Source: Numida meleagris
Lineage: Eukaryota; Chordata; Aves; Galliformes; Numididae
Length of the DNA: 64,000 nucleotides
Assembly: GCF_002078875.1 (NCBI RefSeq)
Contig: NC_034415.1
Span: 15,969,331 to 16,033,330 of the forward strand
Reading direction: 5' to 3'
Below are positions 22,891 through 37,900 of the stretch, in pieces. The position numbers and the translations under genes were made by a program. How positions within the stretch are numbered: the stretch's first letter is position 1; each line of letters starts with the position of its first letter. Under the pieces are notes generated by a model. The model saw only the letters and a list, made by a program, of their open reading frames with translations. It made no database searches and was not told the DNA's origin.

Positions 22891-25800
22891 TTAAAATATA
22901 TTTTTCTTTCTCATTTGAAATTTATGTGCACGGGAAAATATAGACAGACAAATTTATTATGACTTGTCATTTCCCCTCCCCCACTTAGAGCAAATAAACA
23001 CAACAAGCAAGAATAATGCTTTTTTTTTTTTTTTTAAAGTTTTATTACCAAAAATACATCTTTCCTTGAACTACTTCATGCTCACCAGTTTTTGGATGAA
23101 TGGGTGTTACACTAGAGCCTGCATTTTATTCTTCATATTTAATTGTATCTCAAGAGATTCATTTTCTTTACATTTACACCCCACCTTGTGGCAAAAATTA
23201 TCAGCTTCATAGCAGAACTAGAATAATAATCTTGAGATCGAGCTCACACTAGACCAATAGAATCAGATGCTCTTTGGGTGATTCTGTAGGCCCAGCTTTG
23301 CATTTTTGTTCCCTGAAATATTCCTATAAGCTTTTAGAATGTGGATACAGCTTGGTCATATTATCCTCTTTCTTTTATGTTCCACTCCTATCCATTATAA
23401 GGATAGGTGTGAAATACATTGCTCATCTCCTAAATGATTCAGCACGGGACAGCTACAAGAGTGGTTACTGCTGTCTCTGCAAAACCAAATGCAAACTCTA
23501 CAAAAAAAAAAGCACAAATCTTTGCAGCCAGTACTAACTTGTCCCAAGAATAAATCTATGTTGTGTCTGACATGTGATGTTCAAGTCAGCATATGAGCTG
23601 CAACCAGAACATATGGCGTGACAACCGTAGCAAAAATATGCTGCCATCCACTCGTCTTCTAAAATATTGACTATATCCCACACTTCTTGTTCCCACATTT
23701 GCCAAAAATGGATTTTTGTTTCTGCATTGATGATTTACTATGCTATTTTCAACAGAATACTTTAGCTGTGTCCTTCTTGCCAGCCTCAGATCCTCTCTAC
23801 CACTCACCAGAAGGACTGTTCATTTCATTTGATATTTAGCAAGTATTTCACTCTGCTTCACAGTATTTCCTTTCTCCTCCTTCTTATCACAGCTGCCCAG
23901 TGAGTTTGTGACTTTAACCCACCCTCTTCTTTCTTTCCATGTCTTCCTGCTGCCAGCCCGCTGTGTTTCTACACAAGCTTCTTCCAGCACCAGGCCCTTC
24001 ACTCCTGGTCTTGCTTGAAGCAAGGACCTCGCTCTTGTAGCAGGCAATAACCACCTTACAGTGGAAGAGTATGACAGACAAAAAATTCTCCTCCAGTATT
24101 ACCTGGGTTTCATGCCTGCAGCCCCAGCTGCCTTCTACATATATTTTCTGTAGCCTCTTACCTTCCCCCACACTGGCTCTCATGTATTCCCAACAAGGGA
24201 TCAGAAATGAACTTTCCTCCCAGTTTTGATCCTACATTCTCTATCTGCTGATTCTTAGTTCACATATTAACCTTGCCTTGTAATACAGATATTTATTCTC
24301 TTAGCTTAAAAGCAAGCACAGCATACATCCCTGATTTCCCTGTCTTTCAGAAAACATAGAGCTCTTTGCAGTTCTGTTACTGAACCTACTCAGTCTGCTA
24401 GCTTCTAGCAACAGTGTAGTCACCTGTGCTTCTTGACCTGTTAACTGCTCTCCATGCATGAATGAAAGCAGCAAGCATGCATAAGTTGAAATATGAAGTA
24501 TCCATCTACCACTCCCATCTTTTTAGAAGGAAGTAAGGTAACTATCTTGCAGGAGATACTGTTTTAAAAAGTAAAAGCATGTTCTACATTCCATTTTGTA
24601 CACAGATGAATTTGAAACTTGCATCCAAACTACCTGAAAGGGTTTCCCCGCGTACATACTTTTTTAGCTTCATCGTAGGTTCCTGCAATGCAAACCTGAG
24701 CAGCAGATAAACTGGTTTCAGTTCTAAGAAACTTCCATTTTAATCATGGAAAGCAAGTAAGTATTCAACACAATCTCTGTTTTACTGTTTCGTCTCATAG
24801 ATACAAAAAAAGAATAGCTAACTTCACAAAAACGTAAGTGTTCAGAAGCCTGAGGGCCTTTTGAAAATGCAGCATTTTCCTTTACTTGAAGCCAAGTAAG
24901 TGCTCTGTCGTTTCTCTTCAGCCAGGGAGACCAGACCAAAAAAAAAAAAAACCAGCAAAACCTTTACTGTCACTGTGCTTCACTAGCAGGGAGGCTGGAC
25001 TTTGAGATTAATCACAACTCCTCTTTCTATCCATTAAGGCAAACAGGCTTTGTCTAACTTCAGATAGTTTCAGGAGCCCACAGGAAGCAACAAACATAAT
25101 TTGATTGTTCTTCCAGTAAACGTAAGGAAGGTTGGACAAAGTACAGCATTTTATTTGCTGCAGATGCTTTGACAAATGGACAAAGGAAGCAGACTCGGAA
25201 ATTTGTCAAGTGTACCTGAGAAGGATCCATCAAACGCTAAGATGTAGAGTTTTCACAGAGTATTTGTATCAAAAGCAGCTAAAGAAAACACTGTCTCCTG
25301 AATTTCTATGTTTCTCCTTAAGCTTTTAACTATTAAGGCACAACTCAATTATCTTGAACCTAATTTGCTGTCATTTCTATGAAGACTAGCCCAAGGGATG
25401 AGATAGCCAAGGAGATGAAGAACAGACAGCCCCACTGGTACGTTACATTATTGATCAGCTCTGGTTCAGAACAGCAGATCCTCCCAAGTACACTCTCATA
25501 AAAAGTCTAAGCAGCGGATAGCTGCAGAATATTTTTTCCCCTTCTCTCTTGTTGTAAAGGATAGATAGAAGGAAATACATTATGAAATTATTCATATAGT
25601 GAGCTTAGACAGAACACAAACTACAGAAGCAGTCAGAATATCTCACGTTTGTTGATTTAAATAGGAACCGTGGCACTAGGTGAATGCAGACTGGCTCAAA
25701 GAGATCCTAGCTATCTCAGTTATGTTTTGAAATGGATTCTGATGCTGAAATAGGCCATTGAGCTTTGTTGCTATCCTAGAAGAAAGGTACTGAATATGTA

Positions 25801-28800
25801 TTTCAGCTGTGCCTATGTACACAGAACGCCTTAACTAAAGCAGCACTTTTGTCCACTAACAAATTCAACAAGGCTTCTAACCACTGAGAAATGGGATATA
25901 TTTCTTCATGTTCCCGCTACTAAGGTAATCACGACCAACAAGTTAGCCTGAAGAAAAGTAGTTGTACGTTCATGTGCCAGACAAAATACAATCACACACA
26001 AAAAAGGGTTAAAAAACAAGCCAGCAGAACCAAACACCAGAGATCAGAATACTTCAGTTTTGTCTTTGTTTTAAATGTGTGATTTACTCCTCAGCAGCAG
26101 GAAAGCAATCACTCCACTGAGTCAGAGCACACTATGAGTGTTTCGTAGCTCTCAGCATTCTTCCCAAAATGTTACTCTGGTGAAGTTTCACTACAAATCA
26201 TACTGGATGGAATGGAAAGGAGTAGATCAATCTTGCTGTGAAAGCCACAGATTCATCTACAAATATATTTGCTCATTTCTGCATAACGGTAACCCTCAGA
26301 AGAGCCTATGCTGGCATTTGATACGTAGGAATAACTAGATACTGGATTTACAGCACAGAAATCTCCACATTTCCAAAATGATTAACTAGAGCAGCTTCAC
26401 ATTTTTACTTAAAAGTCTAGATGCATCCCTCAGTAAGTTTAATACCATTATTTTAAGTCTTCCATCCTGAAAAGACACTGGTTGATACTCTCTTGATAAT
26501 GACCATTTAGGGTCAGATTTCATTAGGTTACATAGGAGCCTCCCTGACTTCTCTGCGAACTTCAAAGTGAGACCTGTGGGACAGCACATCAAAGTTTAAG
26601 GACTAGTGCACAGCTGGGCGGTTCATGGATACCACGGCATTTTTAGACACTTGGAGCCAAGCTCTGGCTGGGAGGGCAATTCACATTTGGGTATAGACCA
26701 ACTCTTTTTAACCCAGTATTAGATTCACAGTTATTTTAGTGGAACAATGGTCCAAATCACAGACTAAAGCACTCAGCCCTGAAACATGGGCAGAGACAGA
26801 AGTCCACTTTTCACTGTTGAAAACTTACATAATTTCAAGAAAAAGTATTTCTCAAATTCATTGCTAGGCTACAGTCATTGACCAAGCTTTAAATTCCATG
26901 GAAAAACACAAATTTTGGGGGCAGGAGGATAAGCATGGAACGAGATACTCGAGATAAATTTTACTCTGCCTTTCTCACTATGCAGTGAGTGACTTGGTTT
27001 CTGCCACCCACATTTTAGCCTACCTGACCCAGTTTCTGGAAAGCACTGACATTCAGCAAGGAGAGGCCTTGAGAACAGGCAGACATCTGTCTGAGGCTCA
27101 CGGTGAGCCATCCAGAGCCTCTGCATTCACTCAGTGCCACCAGACAGCTGCAGGCTGTGACTTGTAGTGCTGCCAGCTTCCTCCCCCTTCTCAGTCTGGC
27201 CGAGCACAGCTATAACGCGACAAATCATGACTTCCTTACAACCCCAACAGCAAGGAAGGGGACACGCTCACCCATTCCACTCAGAAGTCTGCTTTAACTT
27301 GAAAGTGTAAAGAACAGAGGCATCAGCATTTTTATTAGCATTTTTTAAACTAGAGCAAATAAGGGTTGGATTCAAAATACACAGGATTTTGCATAAGCCG
27401 ACAGCAGCTCGGTGGAACAGAGAAGCTAATGCCACTGGCTCTGCTCCTCCACAGCCAGGGAAGCAGTACCCAGAGGGGCTGCTGGAACAGGAAGAGCATC
27501 TGGAGACATCCAGTCTCAGAAGAGCAACTGTCTGTATGCACCTGCTGTACGCACTAAGTTCTCCAGGCAAATTAAATGCAACTACCTGCCCATCTGCTCA
27601 ACATTCACCTGGCACTGAAGCTTAGACCCTTTCCTGGTCAAACTTCACAATGCTTTCAGAACACTAAAATGCCATTCAGTGTATCCCATTGCGCCCTGTC
27701 CATGAGCTCACATTCAGGCAGGCTTCCCTCATTTTAAAACCTCTCTATTTATTCCCTCTGCTGTTCCCAGCCAAATTTAGCTGAACCATACTTATCTCTA
27801 AGCATGCCAAATTAATAACAAACGTGTGCCATCCACAGACTTTTAGATAACATAGGTACTGAGAAGCTGGATGTCCCTCGTCACCACACATTCCTCCAAA
27901 CCTTTAGGTGTATTGGCAAACACGTGCTGTCTACCACCCCAGGCTGAATGGGAACCAGCACCACAGGGTTTCCACTGGATGCTATCAGGTGGGGGGTTTG
28001 GATTTTGGTTTTCTAACCATTCATTTCTCAAAATGCATAGCCCACCAGCCTCTTACCTTCTTGCAGTTTTTCAGCCTGTCTGGTAAGCAAGAGGGAGGAA
28101 GGATCTGTGCTTCCAAGATGCTGTCTTCTGCAGCAAACAGAGCAGAGAACCTTCAGGCTGTGGCAGTGCAGCAACAGAGAGCTCTGGTGGAGGCAGAACC
28201 TGCCCTTTGGTTCCTGTCCTTCACAGCAGCAAACTCACATGCTACCACCTATGTGAGCTCAACCAGTGGAAGCCTTAGGGCAGCCACAGCAACTTGGAGA
28301 TCTTCACCTGGTACAACTGCCACCATATACTGCTTTGGAGAGCAGCATTCCTATCTCTAGAAGTATCAATATTAAACATCTCTAGATCTAAAAAAGCTAG
28401 AAAGTTTTATATAATTAAATTAAAAGGAAAAAAAACACTGAAACTATATATAAAGATCGAACAACCAGCAGTTATTCTATCAGCACAGGTAAAACAGGTC
28501 CGCTGTGATCCATCTTGGACCCCATGTACTTCTGTTCCTCAACTGGCTGCTAGAGCTTCTCACAACTGTTCAACAAGTTTAACAGGCTATCCAAGAACCA
28601 AACCAACAGAGCAAAAGGAGAGTTTTGGAAAATGAAAAACATCAGTGTCTGCTTTCAAGACGATGAAGGAGAAAGAACTCAACATGAAGTTTTGTTGTTA
28701 TTTTTGTTCTGTTATTTTTTTTACTCAAAGTATTTCTTGTTGTTTTTTTAATACTGCACAATAACACGTTCCTTGAGATCACACCTCTGAGCCAACCTCC

Positions 28801-31800
28801 ACACAAATAAGGTACTAGCCATTAGGAAACATCAAGACCCAATAACCACATCACTAAGAGAACCTGGATGGATCATTCCCCATTTCTGTTTCTCTGCTGC
28901 AGTTTCTCCCAGGTAAACAAAAGCAATGCTGCTCACCGTTGTAAAGGAAGTTTATGACCAGCAAAATGGAGCTGTTAGACTGAAAGTCATTAGCAGTTCC
29001 TCTGCAGGAGGAGCAGAGTTTAAAAAAAAATATCTAGAAACTCTCCTGGATGCTCAGTATTCTTAATGGAGATTCCAGTGCAATTTCCACTGGGTGATGT
29101 GTAAAAGATAATGTGGGAAGTGTGAAACTACATGTCAGTGGGCTTTCCCAAAGGTGCATAAAATGTAACTTCCCTAAAGTCTCTCAAAAGGAATTTTCGA
29201 AATTTCAAAAACCTGTAACATAAAAAACTCCTAAACGTGAGGCTTCTGATGCATATCAATGTCACTGTTGAATATCAAGAATTAAAAGCAATTTAAATTA
29301 GAAATATAACTGGAGAACTCTTTTCAGGAAAGGCAACTTTTTAATGTTTCTCTTCTCCAACAAGCAATTTCCTAGCTCATTATTCCAATAGCTCTGCTTC
29401 TACCTATAACCACGTGAAGACATTTTAAAGCTTAAATTTATTTTGCAGTTCTTAATAGTTTCCCTTAATGGTTTATGTCAAACACCTATTATACATTTTT
29501 TTTTAAAATTTATAAAACAATTCCATGCTGTCAGGTGGAGAAAGTTTCTTAGCATTAAGATTATTAACCGGATGCAAGCACCTTGAGCTAACACGTTTGC
29601 TATCATTCACTTGTGGCAGGAAGCTATTTATAAAAGGCATTACGTTCATACAGTCATTTAGTGTTTGCATTCATAGTGCATTTTCTTGCCATTCCCTCCA
29701 CTAAGATACAGAACTTATCAAGCTATCCAATTTGTTTGGAGGGATTTCTTACTGCCAGACGCCACAATAAATGCTCAGTGTCACTGAACAAGGTTAGGGG
29801 TACTTACAGGTTTGTGTCTGTCAGCTTGATGAGTATCTTTGCATTTTCCACCAAACACAAATTTGTATATAGTGTATAGTGAAACTAATAATCTAGCAGT
29901 GTACTGCCTTGTACTTCCATTAACAGTTGTGTAATTGAATTACTAACCCGTTGTACTGGAACACACCCAACAAGGAATTATACTTAAAAAGGGAATGGGT
30001 CAGGATCAAGCTGTAAGCAAAATTTAGCAATCAGTTTCTGCACTTCACACATTCTTGAGGTGAATGAAGTGGAGTAAAAAACTACAAAAGCTGCAGATAG
30101 GTCTGGGATCCCAGAGATCAACTCTCATCTCCCCAGACTCAGTAGAGCTTGACTAAATAAATATATATACTTGGTAGTTCAATGAAAATAAGGGAAGTCC
30201 AATTCTGTACTTGTTGTTTAGACAGCACTTGTAACCACAGTACTAGAAAAGCAATGACAAACTTTTTATCACCTCATATAGAGACAAACATTTTTAACAA
30301 AAAATCCTATGGGAGTTGGTAGGCGACAAGACTTGAGGACTGGGCCTTAGTAGTTTATGGCTGATGGAGCTTTGATAACATTATTCTTTTTCCCTTAAGT
30401 TTTTTTTTTTTTTGTGACTAAATAACTGCCTGATCCTGTATGACCTTGCTGAATTGGGATAAGGGAAGCCACAAAGTACAATATCATCAATTACTGATCA
30501 GACATTAAATCCTTTTTGTCTAAGATTAAGTTGCGTGGCTAGGTATAGACATTCAGGAAATGTGAAAGATGGATTAAACTGTACCAGGTTGCAGTGCAGA
30601 TTTTCACAGGGCTTCAGTACCTTCATCTAGGTGTGTCAGTTTCCATTTTGGGGGAAATGAAACTCCCTCTTCTATGATGAAATATTTTGTGCTCCCAGGT
30701 GGAAGCACAAAAATTACTAAAGCGACTCCTGCCAGAAATGCAAGTGAGAAGTACTGATGGCTTTTGAATGGACCAGAACTATCATTTCACTCACCTTTGA
30801 CATATTCCTAGACAGTCAAGTGCTTGTCTGTGTACAATACTGAAATGGCTAATTCTTTTTTTTTTTTAATAAAAAAAAGGATAAAACAGTTTGGTGCTGT
30901 TCCCAAACAACCCCACAGTACTGCAGTACCTGGCTTAAGCCTCAGCCCAATGGTTTATTTCACTGTGTCAGTTTTTAAGCCCTCCTAGCTTTCAATGCAG
31001 GATGAAGCACAGTTCTGCTATTCTAATCAAGTCTGATGTAATTATGTGGACAGTAATACTAGAATTCTTTACAGTGAGTAATCATTTTGATTTTAAAGTC
31101 CCAGACAACTCATTTCCACGGTAAAGACACAGCTTGCACAAGTACTAACAAGTACTGTATTTGTTCTTAAATCTTTGGAGTTGTAAGGTATTTGTTGTAT
31201 GTTTTATCATTCAGAAAGCCCAGGCCAGCTCTCTGTAAAATCTAGAGTCCCCATAACTTTACTGTACAAAACACAGATGAGGCCAATCCTTCCAAGTCTG
31301 CTTTCAGAAATCATCACACATAAATCCCCGGCTATGATCCCACAAGCATCAAATTAGACTAGTAAGCTACTAGACCAGTTCAGCCCCCACCAAAACTGAC
31401 AGGAGTCCTTTGACATGCAGCAAAAGTGAGTTCTAAATATGATTTTCCTCTAGGTTTGACCTGTAGGTCTGTATGCATACAGGAGATTATATCCTGTGCT
31501 AGAGGAACTTTTTTGTATTGTACAGCATTGGAAAAAAATACTTGGCATTCACTTATCTTGCTGATTGGTGCACATCCCTACCATTCTTCACTCCTGCATG
31601 AAAATTTCACCAGACAGTGCCCAGGCTTTCTTCCAACACTGCAGCCCTTAGGAATTATCAATTTTCACCTTCTTAAGCTGCTTGTTTACTTCTATGGATT
31701 CAAGTTTCTTTTGGGGGGAGCTTTCTGAAAGCCTTGTTGGTCATTTTCACACCGAAAGCCAGAGCTTCAAGCTAAGAAAGGAGGACAGAATACAATAAAT

Positions 31801-34800
31801 TCAAGGCATTTTCATATTTAGTACCACTATATCTATAGGAAAAAACAGGAAAATTATTCTAACAAATCAAATTCTTCAAAACTCAGACTTTGGTTACTGC
31901 TAATTTAAAATACCCCACTAATTTGGTTATTTTCAAGACACTGTCTTACATTTATCTTTTGGTGATTATTGGAATTTGGTTACAGAGGTTCTATAGAAAG
32001 GAGGCTTGTCATATTAAGTCTTAGAAGCTTCTTCTAGAACAAAACAAAGAAAACAACCCCCACACAAAAATAGCCCCCATACAAAAATGAAAGAAAACCA
32101 ACAGCACACACCAAAGCACTAATCAAAGCAAAAAAGAAAACCACACCTAAACACAGGGAATTAACCAAAGAAATTAAAGACCTAAAACCAATTTCAGCTA
32201 TGGTCATTCTTGCTACAAGAACTGTTGGGTCAGGCAAAAAAGAAAAGTCCAGTGTGAATTTTTCAATGAAAATTTCCCACAAAACAGCATTGGAAGAGGC
32301 TGAGTTTTGGGACTGCTTCCAAAATTCTCTTCAATGTAACAGTTAGTGTTAAACAAGAACATTCAAGAGCTTTCCTTCTCAACGGTGCAACAGAAAACCT
32401 TGAGATATGACAACCGTCGCACCTTTCTTTACTTACAAGAAAACTATTTTATGTTTAAAATAAAACAAGGAGAATTGAGAATATGGATTTGGCATTAAGT
32501 TAAAGGATTTCTTGAAGTGTCTCAAACACGGTTTAAGCTGCTGATGTATAACAAGTAATTTTGCTACCAAATACTGCCTTCACATAGCTGCAGTGCTTGT
32601 ATTTCCCTAAAACCCTATAATCTTTTACGAACACTGCTCTCTGTTACTGCATTTAAATAGGAAGTTAGGAAATAAACGGTCCAGTTTAGCAAAGAGTCAG
32701 TTCAATTACATTTCTGAATTAGCTGACATGTATTGTTGAAAATTCTATAATTTAATTGAATTAATAACCAATTGGAACTTAAACGTCTTTTATGACAGCG
32801 TAGAGCTAGCAGAGATCACCATCATGGTCAAGTTTCTTATCATTATTGTTTTTCTTTTAAACTGTAGGACTTCGTCTTATTTTATTTAAAGCACTATGAA
32901 CTATTCATAATGAATTCTAATTCCACAGAATCATTGTAGTTGGAAGGGACCTTTAAAGGCCATCTCATCCAACTCCCCTGCAATGGACAGGGACATGCAC
33001 AGCTAAATCAGGTTGCCCAGGGCCTGATCCAGCCTCACCTTGAAAGTCTCCAGGGATGGGGCATCAACCACATCTCTGGGCAATCTGTTCTAGAGCATCA
33101 ACACCTTCACCATAAAAGATTTTTTCCTTAGATCCAACCTAGATCTACCCTCTGAGTTTGAAGCCATTTCCCCTTGTTCTATTACCACAGACCATGCTAA
33201 AGAGTCTGTCCCCGTCTTTGCTGTAGCTCCCCTTTAGATGTTGAAAGGCTGCTATCGGGTCACCTCAGAGCCTTCTCTTCTCCAAGCTGAACACCCCAAC
33301 TCTTTCAGCCTCTAATTTGTTGCATATTATTATTATTGACTCCTCTAATCTTCACATTTAAGAGGCCAAACAAACCCCTGTTTTTCTTGGTGGTTACCCT
33401 GCTTTCTGCTTTAATGTAGCCTCTTCACTTTAAAACTCAGACTACTTCTGGAAGTGCAACTGAAAATAGAAATTACTTTTTAATTAAGCCACTGCATGAT
33501 CTAAAAAATAAAATGCAATTTCATTTATCCTACTTAGGTAATTCACATCACTGAAAAGTTTGATCAATACTTGTTTACAATGACAGCGTTAAAGTTGCTG
33601 ATTTGAAATGGTTAGATAACTTCTTTTCCAATGAAAGCTACCAAGTGCTTAAGTCTCCTTATTCAACCAATTCAATTCAATGAATTAGATCTACTGCAAC
33701 TTCAAAAAAATTTTCCTCAAACAATCCTTTCAATACTTTACAGCCTAAAAAGACAATGAAACACTAAGCGTACAGTGCGTATAGGAAAAAGTTATGTTAC
33801 CTGCAAATAATCCTACCTTTGTTATAGCCATTTTCAGGTTCAAAGCATTTTATTTTCTTCCCACACATTTAAACAAGGTCCTCTTCCGAAACAGAAGCGT
33901 AACACTACTTGAATCCTATTTAAACATGACAACAAACTGGGGCATAAGAACTGTGAATGTAGATTTTCATTAAAACCTATAATCTGAACAAATGTGTTTT
34001 CATCTATAGGACTCTTCATGCACAGAGAGTATATACTTGGTTAGCAAAAATGCAGTGCTTAATTTAATATAAAGGTGGATTTGCACTTGAAAGTATCTCA
34101 ATACTTACTCACCAGTGTGAATTAGTCTCTTTTCTGGAAAGCAATTAAAAAGTAGAAATACGAAGCAAAATTGAAGTGTCAAAACATAGGTCACTAATTT
34201 GTGACTGTCTGCCTGTATAAAGTTTAAAACCTCAACATACTTGCAGTTTGCCTCAAGTTTTCAGAGAAAGGACATCTGTTTACATTTTTCAAAGCAATTA
34301 AATGCACAAGTTATTCAACAGATAACCATGTATGTATGCCTCAGCACATCTATACTCCACACATACTGGGAACAAAACCATACGAATTTGTTTAATGTTT
34401 GGTTTTGATTATTCAAAAAAAGTGCATTACACTTGCATCAGTTCACAATAAGTTTATTTTATGTGAAGAAAAGCTTTGCCATTAATGAAAAATTTCAGTA
34501 GAAAACAGTACCTCCTGCTTTCAATCTAGATTACTCAAAAGTAGAAGCTCGTATTAGTGAAAACTTCAGTAGAAACAAATCTGTAGGAAACATTCTTGGC
34601 ACATGAAGTAAAAGCTTTAAACATTAAGATTGAATAGAGTATTCACCATGCAACCATGCTGGCAGAGAAGCCAGTCTGTAATGGCTGGTATTTGTCCCTC
34701 AAGAAAGAAACATGGAAGACACTTAAACCTGCTTATATAACGTTAATTGTATATAAATACGGTGTCACCATAACTGACAGTCTTTATTCAGGGCAACAAC
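22891..34800. other. SELENOF-SH3GLB1 interval, tail-to-tail; SH3GLB1 3' UTR at right
   Basis: I see no coding exon of a known family on either strand. The genes converge here. The right part (several kb left of 34801) is probably the SH3GLB1 3' UTR, since that transcript has a multi-kilobase 3' UTR in mammals, but I cannot place its end: many TTTATT (minus-strand AATAAA) hexamers occur, for example at 30954-30959. Other content: A/C-rich low-complexity DNA around 32034-32130, a CR1 fragment at 32925-33312, and a slightly GC-richer patch at 26900-28350 with only unrecognised short frames. Confidence 0.6.
32925..33312 (-). mobile_element. CR1 LINE 3' fragment
   Basis: The plus strand reads as reverse-complement CR1 3' end: GTTGGAAGGGACCTTTAAAG near 32939, then CCCAGGGCCTGATCCAGCC, and CTTCTCCAAGCTGAACACCCC at the 5'-truncated edge. 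The tail is at the left, so the element points to minus. It is 5'-truncated like most CR1 copies and encodes no functional protein. Confidence 0.9.
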
Positions 34801-34908
34801 TCAGTTTAGCAGTTCTAAGTAAGTAATAGGCACTTTGCCTTTCTGATTTCCCCTTTCACCCATCAGCCAGTCTGAATCCATGCCAGGCATACTGTAAACT
34901 GTTATCAC
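34801..34908 (-). CDS. SH3GLB1: SH3GLB1 coding exon 9 (end of SH3 domain, stop)
   Basis: Codes residues 332-366, including GMDSDWLMGERGNQKGKVP and ending YLELLN, then TGA (34803-34801). This is the conserved Trp-containing half of the SH3 domain. Confidence 0.97.
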   Translation of the reverse strand: MITVYSMPGMDSDWLMGERGNQKGKVPITYLELLN

Positions 34909-37900
34909 CTAAAAAACAAAAAATAAACAAACACATTGTAACAATCTTGTCATTGCCTGGAAAAAAATTAAAAAGTCTATTTTTTGTGATCTACAAGGTC
35001 TTAGAATCAGGATCAACCAATTTAAATAGAGCATCCATGGAACACAATCTAATGCTCATAGTTTCCACAGAAAAATAAATACGGCAAAATACTTGAAATA
35101 TCTCACACTTTTTCTAGGTTTTTTTTTTTTAACTAATTACTACTTTTTTGTCTATAAATCTTGCCTAAATCACAATCAACAGTCAAGCTAAAAGCAAGTT
35201 CTTTGGATCTTCAAGTATATGATAGAAAGAGATGGTGTTGATGGGCTACATCTTAAAATAAAATCTTAGGCCACAGCTTCCATCTAAATCACTGTCTAGA
35301 TAAGAATAAAGTCACAAAGAAATATGTAAGAAATGCACATTTTTAGGAAGCCTAATTTTTTTTTGTGGATGTTATTCTTCACTCAGATACAGTCACATTA
35401 TTAGGTGGAATACTGCTCCAGCACCCACTGTATACAGCTTCACTTGCTGAGGATAGGCTCTATAACTTGGAGGTATTAAGAGTTCATCTGAATCAAAGAG
35501 GAATAAGCACAGCACTGCTACCTCTACCAAAAACAGAAGTGGTTATGCTTTTGTTTTCTTATCAAACTGCAACACTTCATGTTTGAAAGACTAATTATAT
35601 TGATATAGTTTTAGAAGCATGGTATAAGGAAGATAGTATAATTGTACTTTGATTGTCCAGCAAATGTTCTTGCAAGCTAAGCAGGCATAACAAATATCAG
35701 ATCTCACTATTAGAGTATATAAGTACAAGATGCTAACTTCTCAGAGCACTACTAAAATTTAATTAAGAAATGTGCTACACTGAGAGATCTATGTAGTTCA
35801 TCTCAACTGGCTAGTCACAAGTATTCAGAGTTTACTCTTAAATTATCAAAGTATTTTGAAAACTTACCTCATCTGCAAGTAATGATAACTCACTGCTGTT
35901 TGCAGCATCGTAATCATACAGAACTCTAGCTTTTCTGCTGCCACTCGATGACTTCAGTTCACTGATGCCTGAAGTAACTACTGAATTGCTCACTGAAGGC
36001 AATGAAGCAGAAGCTGAGGCCAAGACTGAGGGAGTAGAAATGCTTTGCACAGGAGCTGAAGAAGACTGATTATTGTTAGAGAGAAAAGTAGATGGAAAGC
36101 TGTGGGGAAAACAGAACAAAGATCTCTGGGTGAATCAGTTCCACACGGAGAGTCACATTTGCCTCCATGCCTAAATTAGAATTTTTGCATTTGGACATCA
36201 GTGAACAACAAAAATTGGGTAGTACTGATTTTTGTGCAAAACTAAATAATGAAATTTGTGTGGTACCAATTTTTAAAGCTGTATGCTTTTTTCAGTGTAG
36301 TGTAACTTTAAAGACCTAGCTTTCAAAAAGAAAAAAGAACTTTCAAAGACCTTTTGTGAGTCTTTATCTATTTAAACAAACTGAGGATCACAAGGAGATC
36401 AAGAACCACAGGAAGCAGCAAGTTAGAAAAAGGACAAGACTTGAAAACACATCTGTTGTTACTTCCTCTTCATGGAAAACAAAAGCAAAGATGCTTTACA
36501 GAGACAGTTATTTAGAACAGCCGCTACAATAAATTTTTAATAGTTAAGGAAACTTTTGAGTTTACTTCACTATTAAGTGAAGACAATTCTTCAGTGCCTA
36601 TGCTCACCTAAATAATGCAGTCTGCAATGCCCTAAGAAAGACTTTGACACGTACAGAAGAATTCAAATAGGAAAACCTGTATGAAAAGCAAGCATGTAGA
36701 ACTTTCTACATCACCACCAGTCACAAAGAAAGGCTCACAGATACAAAATTCATGTTAGACTGTTTCTTCCCTTACTTTAAAAATGCTAAAACCTCAGAAC
36801 AGTAAAATGATATATTTTCTCTTAGTACAGCACACCCATTTTTACCACTGCTTTATTAGCATTAAGTTTTCCTACCACGGATAAGCACTTGAAGAACTTC
36901 AGAGAAGAACATTTTAAACAGTGTTAATACCTTCCAAGTTGCTTCTGGAGATCCAACATGTACTTGTAACATTGTGCATAGTAAGTCATCTGAGCTTCAA
37001 CAAAGTCATTCAGACATCGGAGATGATGCGCCTACAATGTAGCAAAAATTCAAGCTTTTAGCCCGCAAAAGCTTCACACTGCATTACCAACACTGGCCTA
37101 TTAATCAGGTTGGTAAGGCTAACATCAGCACATCTCCATCATCTCACATCGGCACTGTGCCTGGATTTGAGCAAAAAAACTAAGTGTTGTAAAAGAATCA
37201 CGCCATTTATCTATACTGTTTCCACAACAGATTATTTTAGCGCATCTTTGTGGTTTCAATAATCAGTTGATCAGATAAATTGAAAATTACATTGAAAGGT
37301 AACAATGAAAACACCAGAGATCGAGGTTAATGGGAAAACAAAGTTAATTCAATGGGTACTAAAGAACAGTTAAAAAATAAATCATCCAGCAGATATGTTT
37401 TTTAAGGCATCACATGAAAGCAAGTAGCCTGAAGTTCCCACATAGGTTACTGTAGTTTGTGTGTGCGCGTTTTTTTTTTTTTTGGAACTACCCTCATTTT
37501 AACTAATTTTTCCTCCTTCTGAGTACTCACATGTGTGCTGCTGATACCCTCCAGCAGGAGTCTGGTGATCTCTGCTTGACGGTCAAATTCACTTTGAGTA
37601 ATTCGTACTTCCTGTTCAGACTAGAAGCAAGTGTGTACATTAGATATTTGTACAGTGCAATATTGCACCTCTGTATTGTAACTGTCCCATTTTATTCAGA
37701 GCCAGTCATACAAATGCATTTAATAACATTTAGTTGTTTGAATCCTGTGCCTTTCTTTGCAGATCTTTTCTACACAAGAAGAATAATAGTGTTGGTTTTT
37801 TTTCGGGGGGGTAGTTTGTACACAGTACTCTCTGCTTTTTATATTCTTAAGAAAAAAAAAGAACACTGAACTACATATTGCCAACATGACTTAAAGCCTT

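Noticed and set aside
23433..23480. Hairpin GGGACAGC (23446-23453) with GCTGTCTC (23470-23477) below an ATGA, considered as the SECIS
   Set aside because: No GA-containing quartet follows the 3' arm and there is no A-run at the right spacing in the loop; the element at 22706-22774 satisfies every SECIS criterion except the first core base.
27389..28360. Several overlapping open frames in the SELENOF-SH3GLB1 interval
   Set aside because: Slightly GC-richer sequence lengthens chance frames; none shows a domain, conserved motif or consistent splice boundaries.
34783..34788. Minus-strand AATAAA as the SH3GLB1 poly(A) signal
   Set aside because: It lies only about 13 nt after the stop codon, too close to be the main signal for a gene known for a long 3' UTR.
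35365..35586. 73-codon plus-strand frame in SH3GLB1 intron 8
   Set aside because: Antisense to the intron, no recognisable product, and no splice or start features beyond chance.
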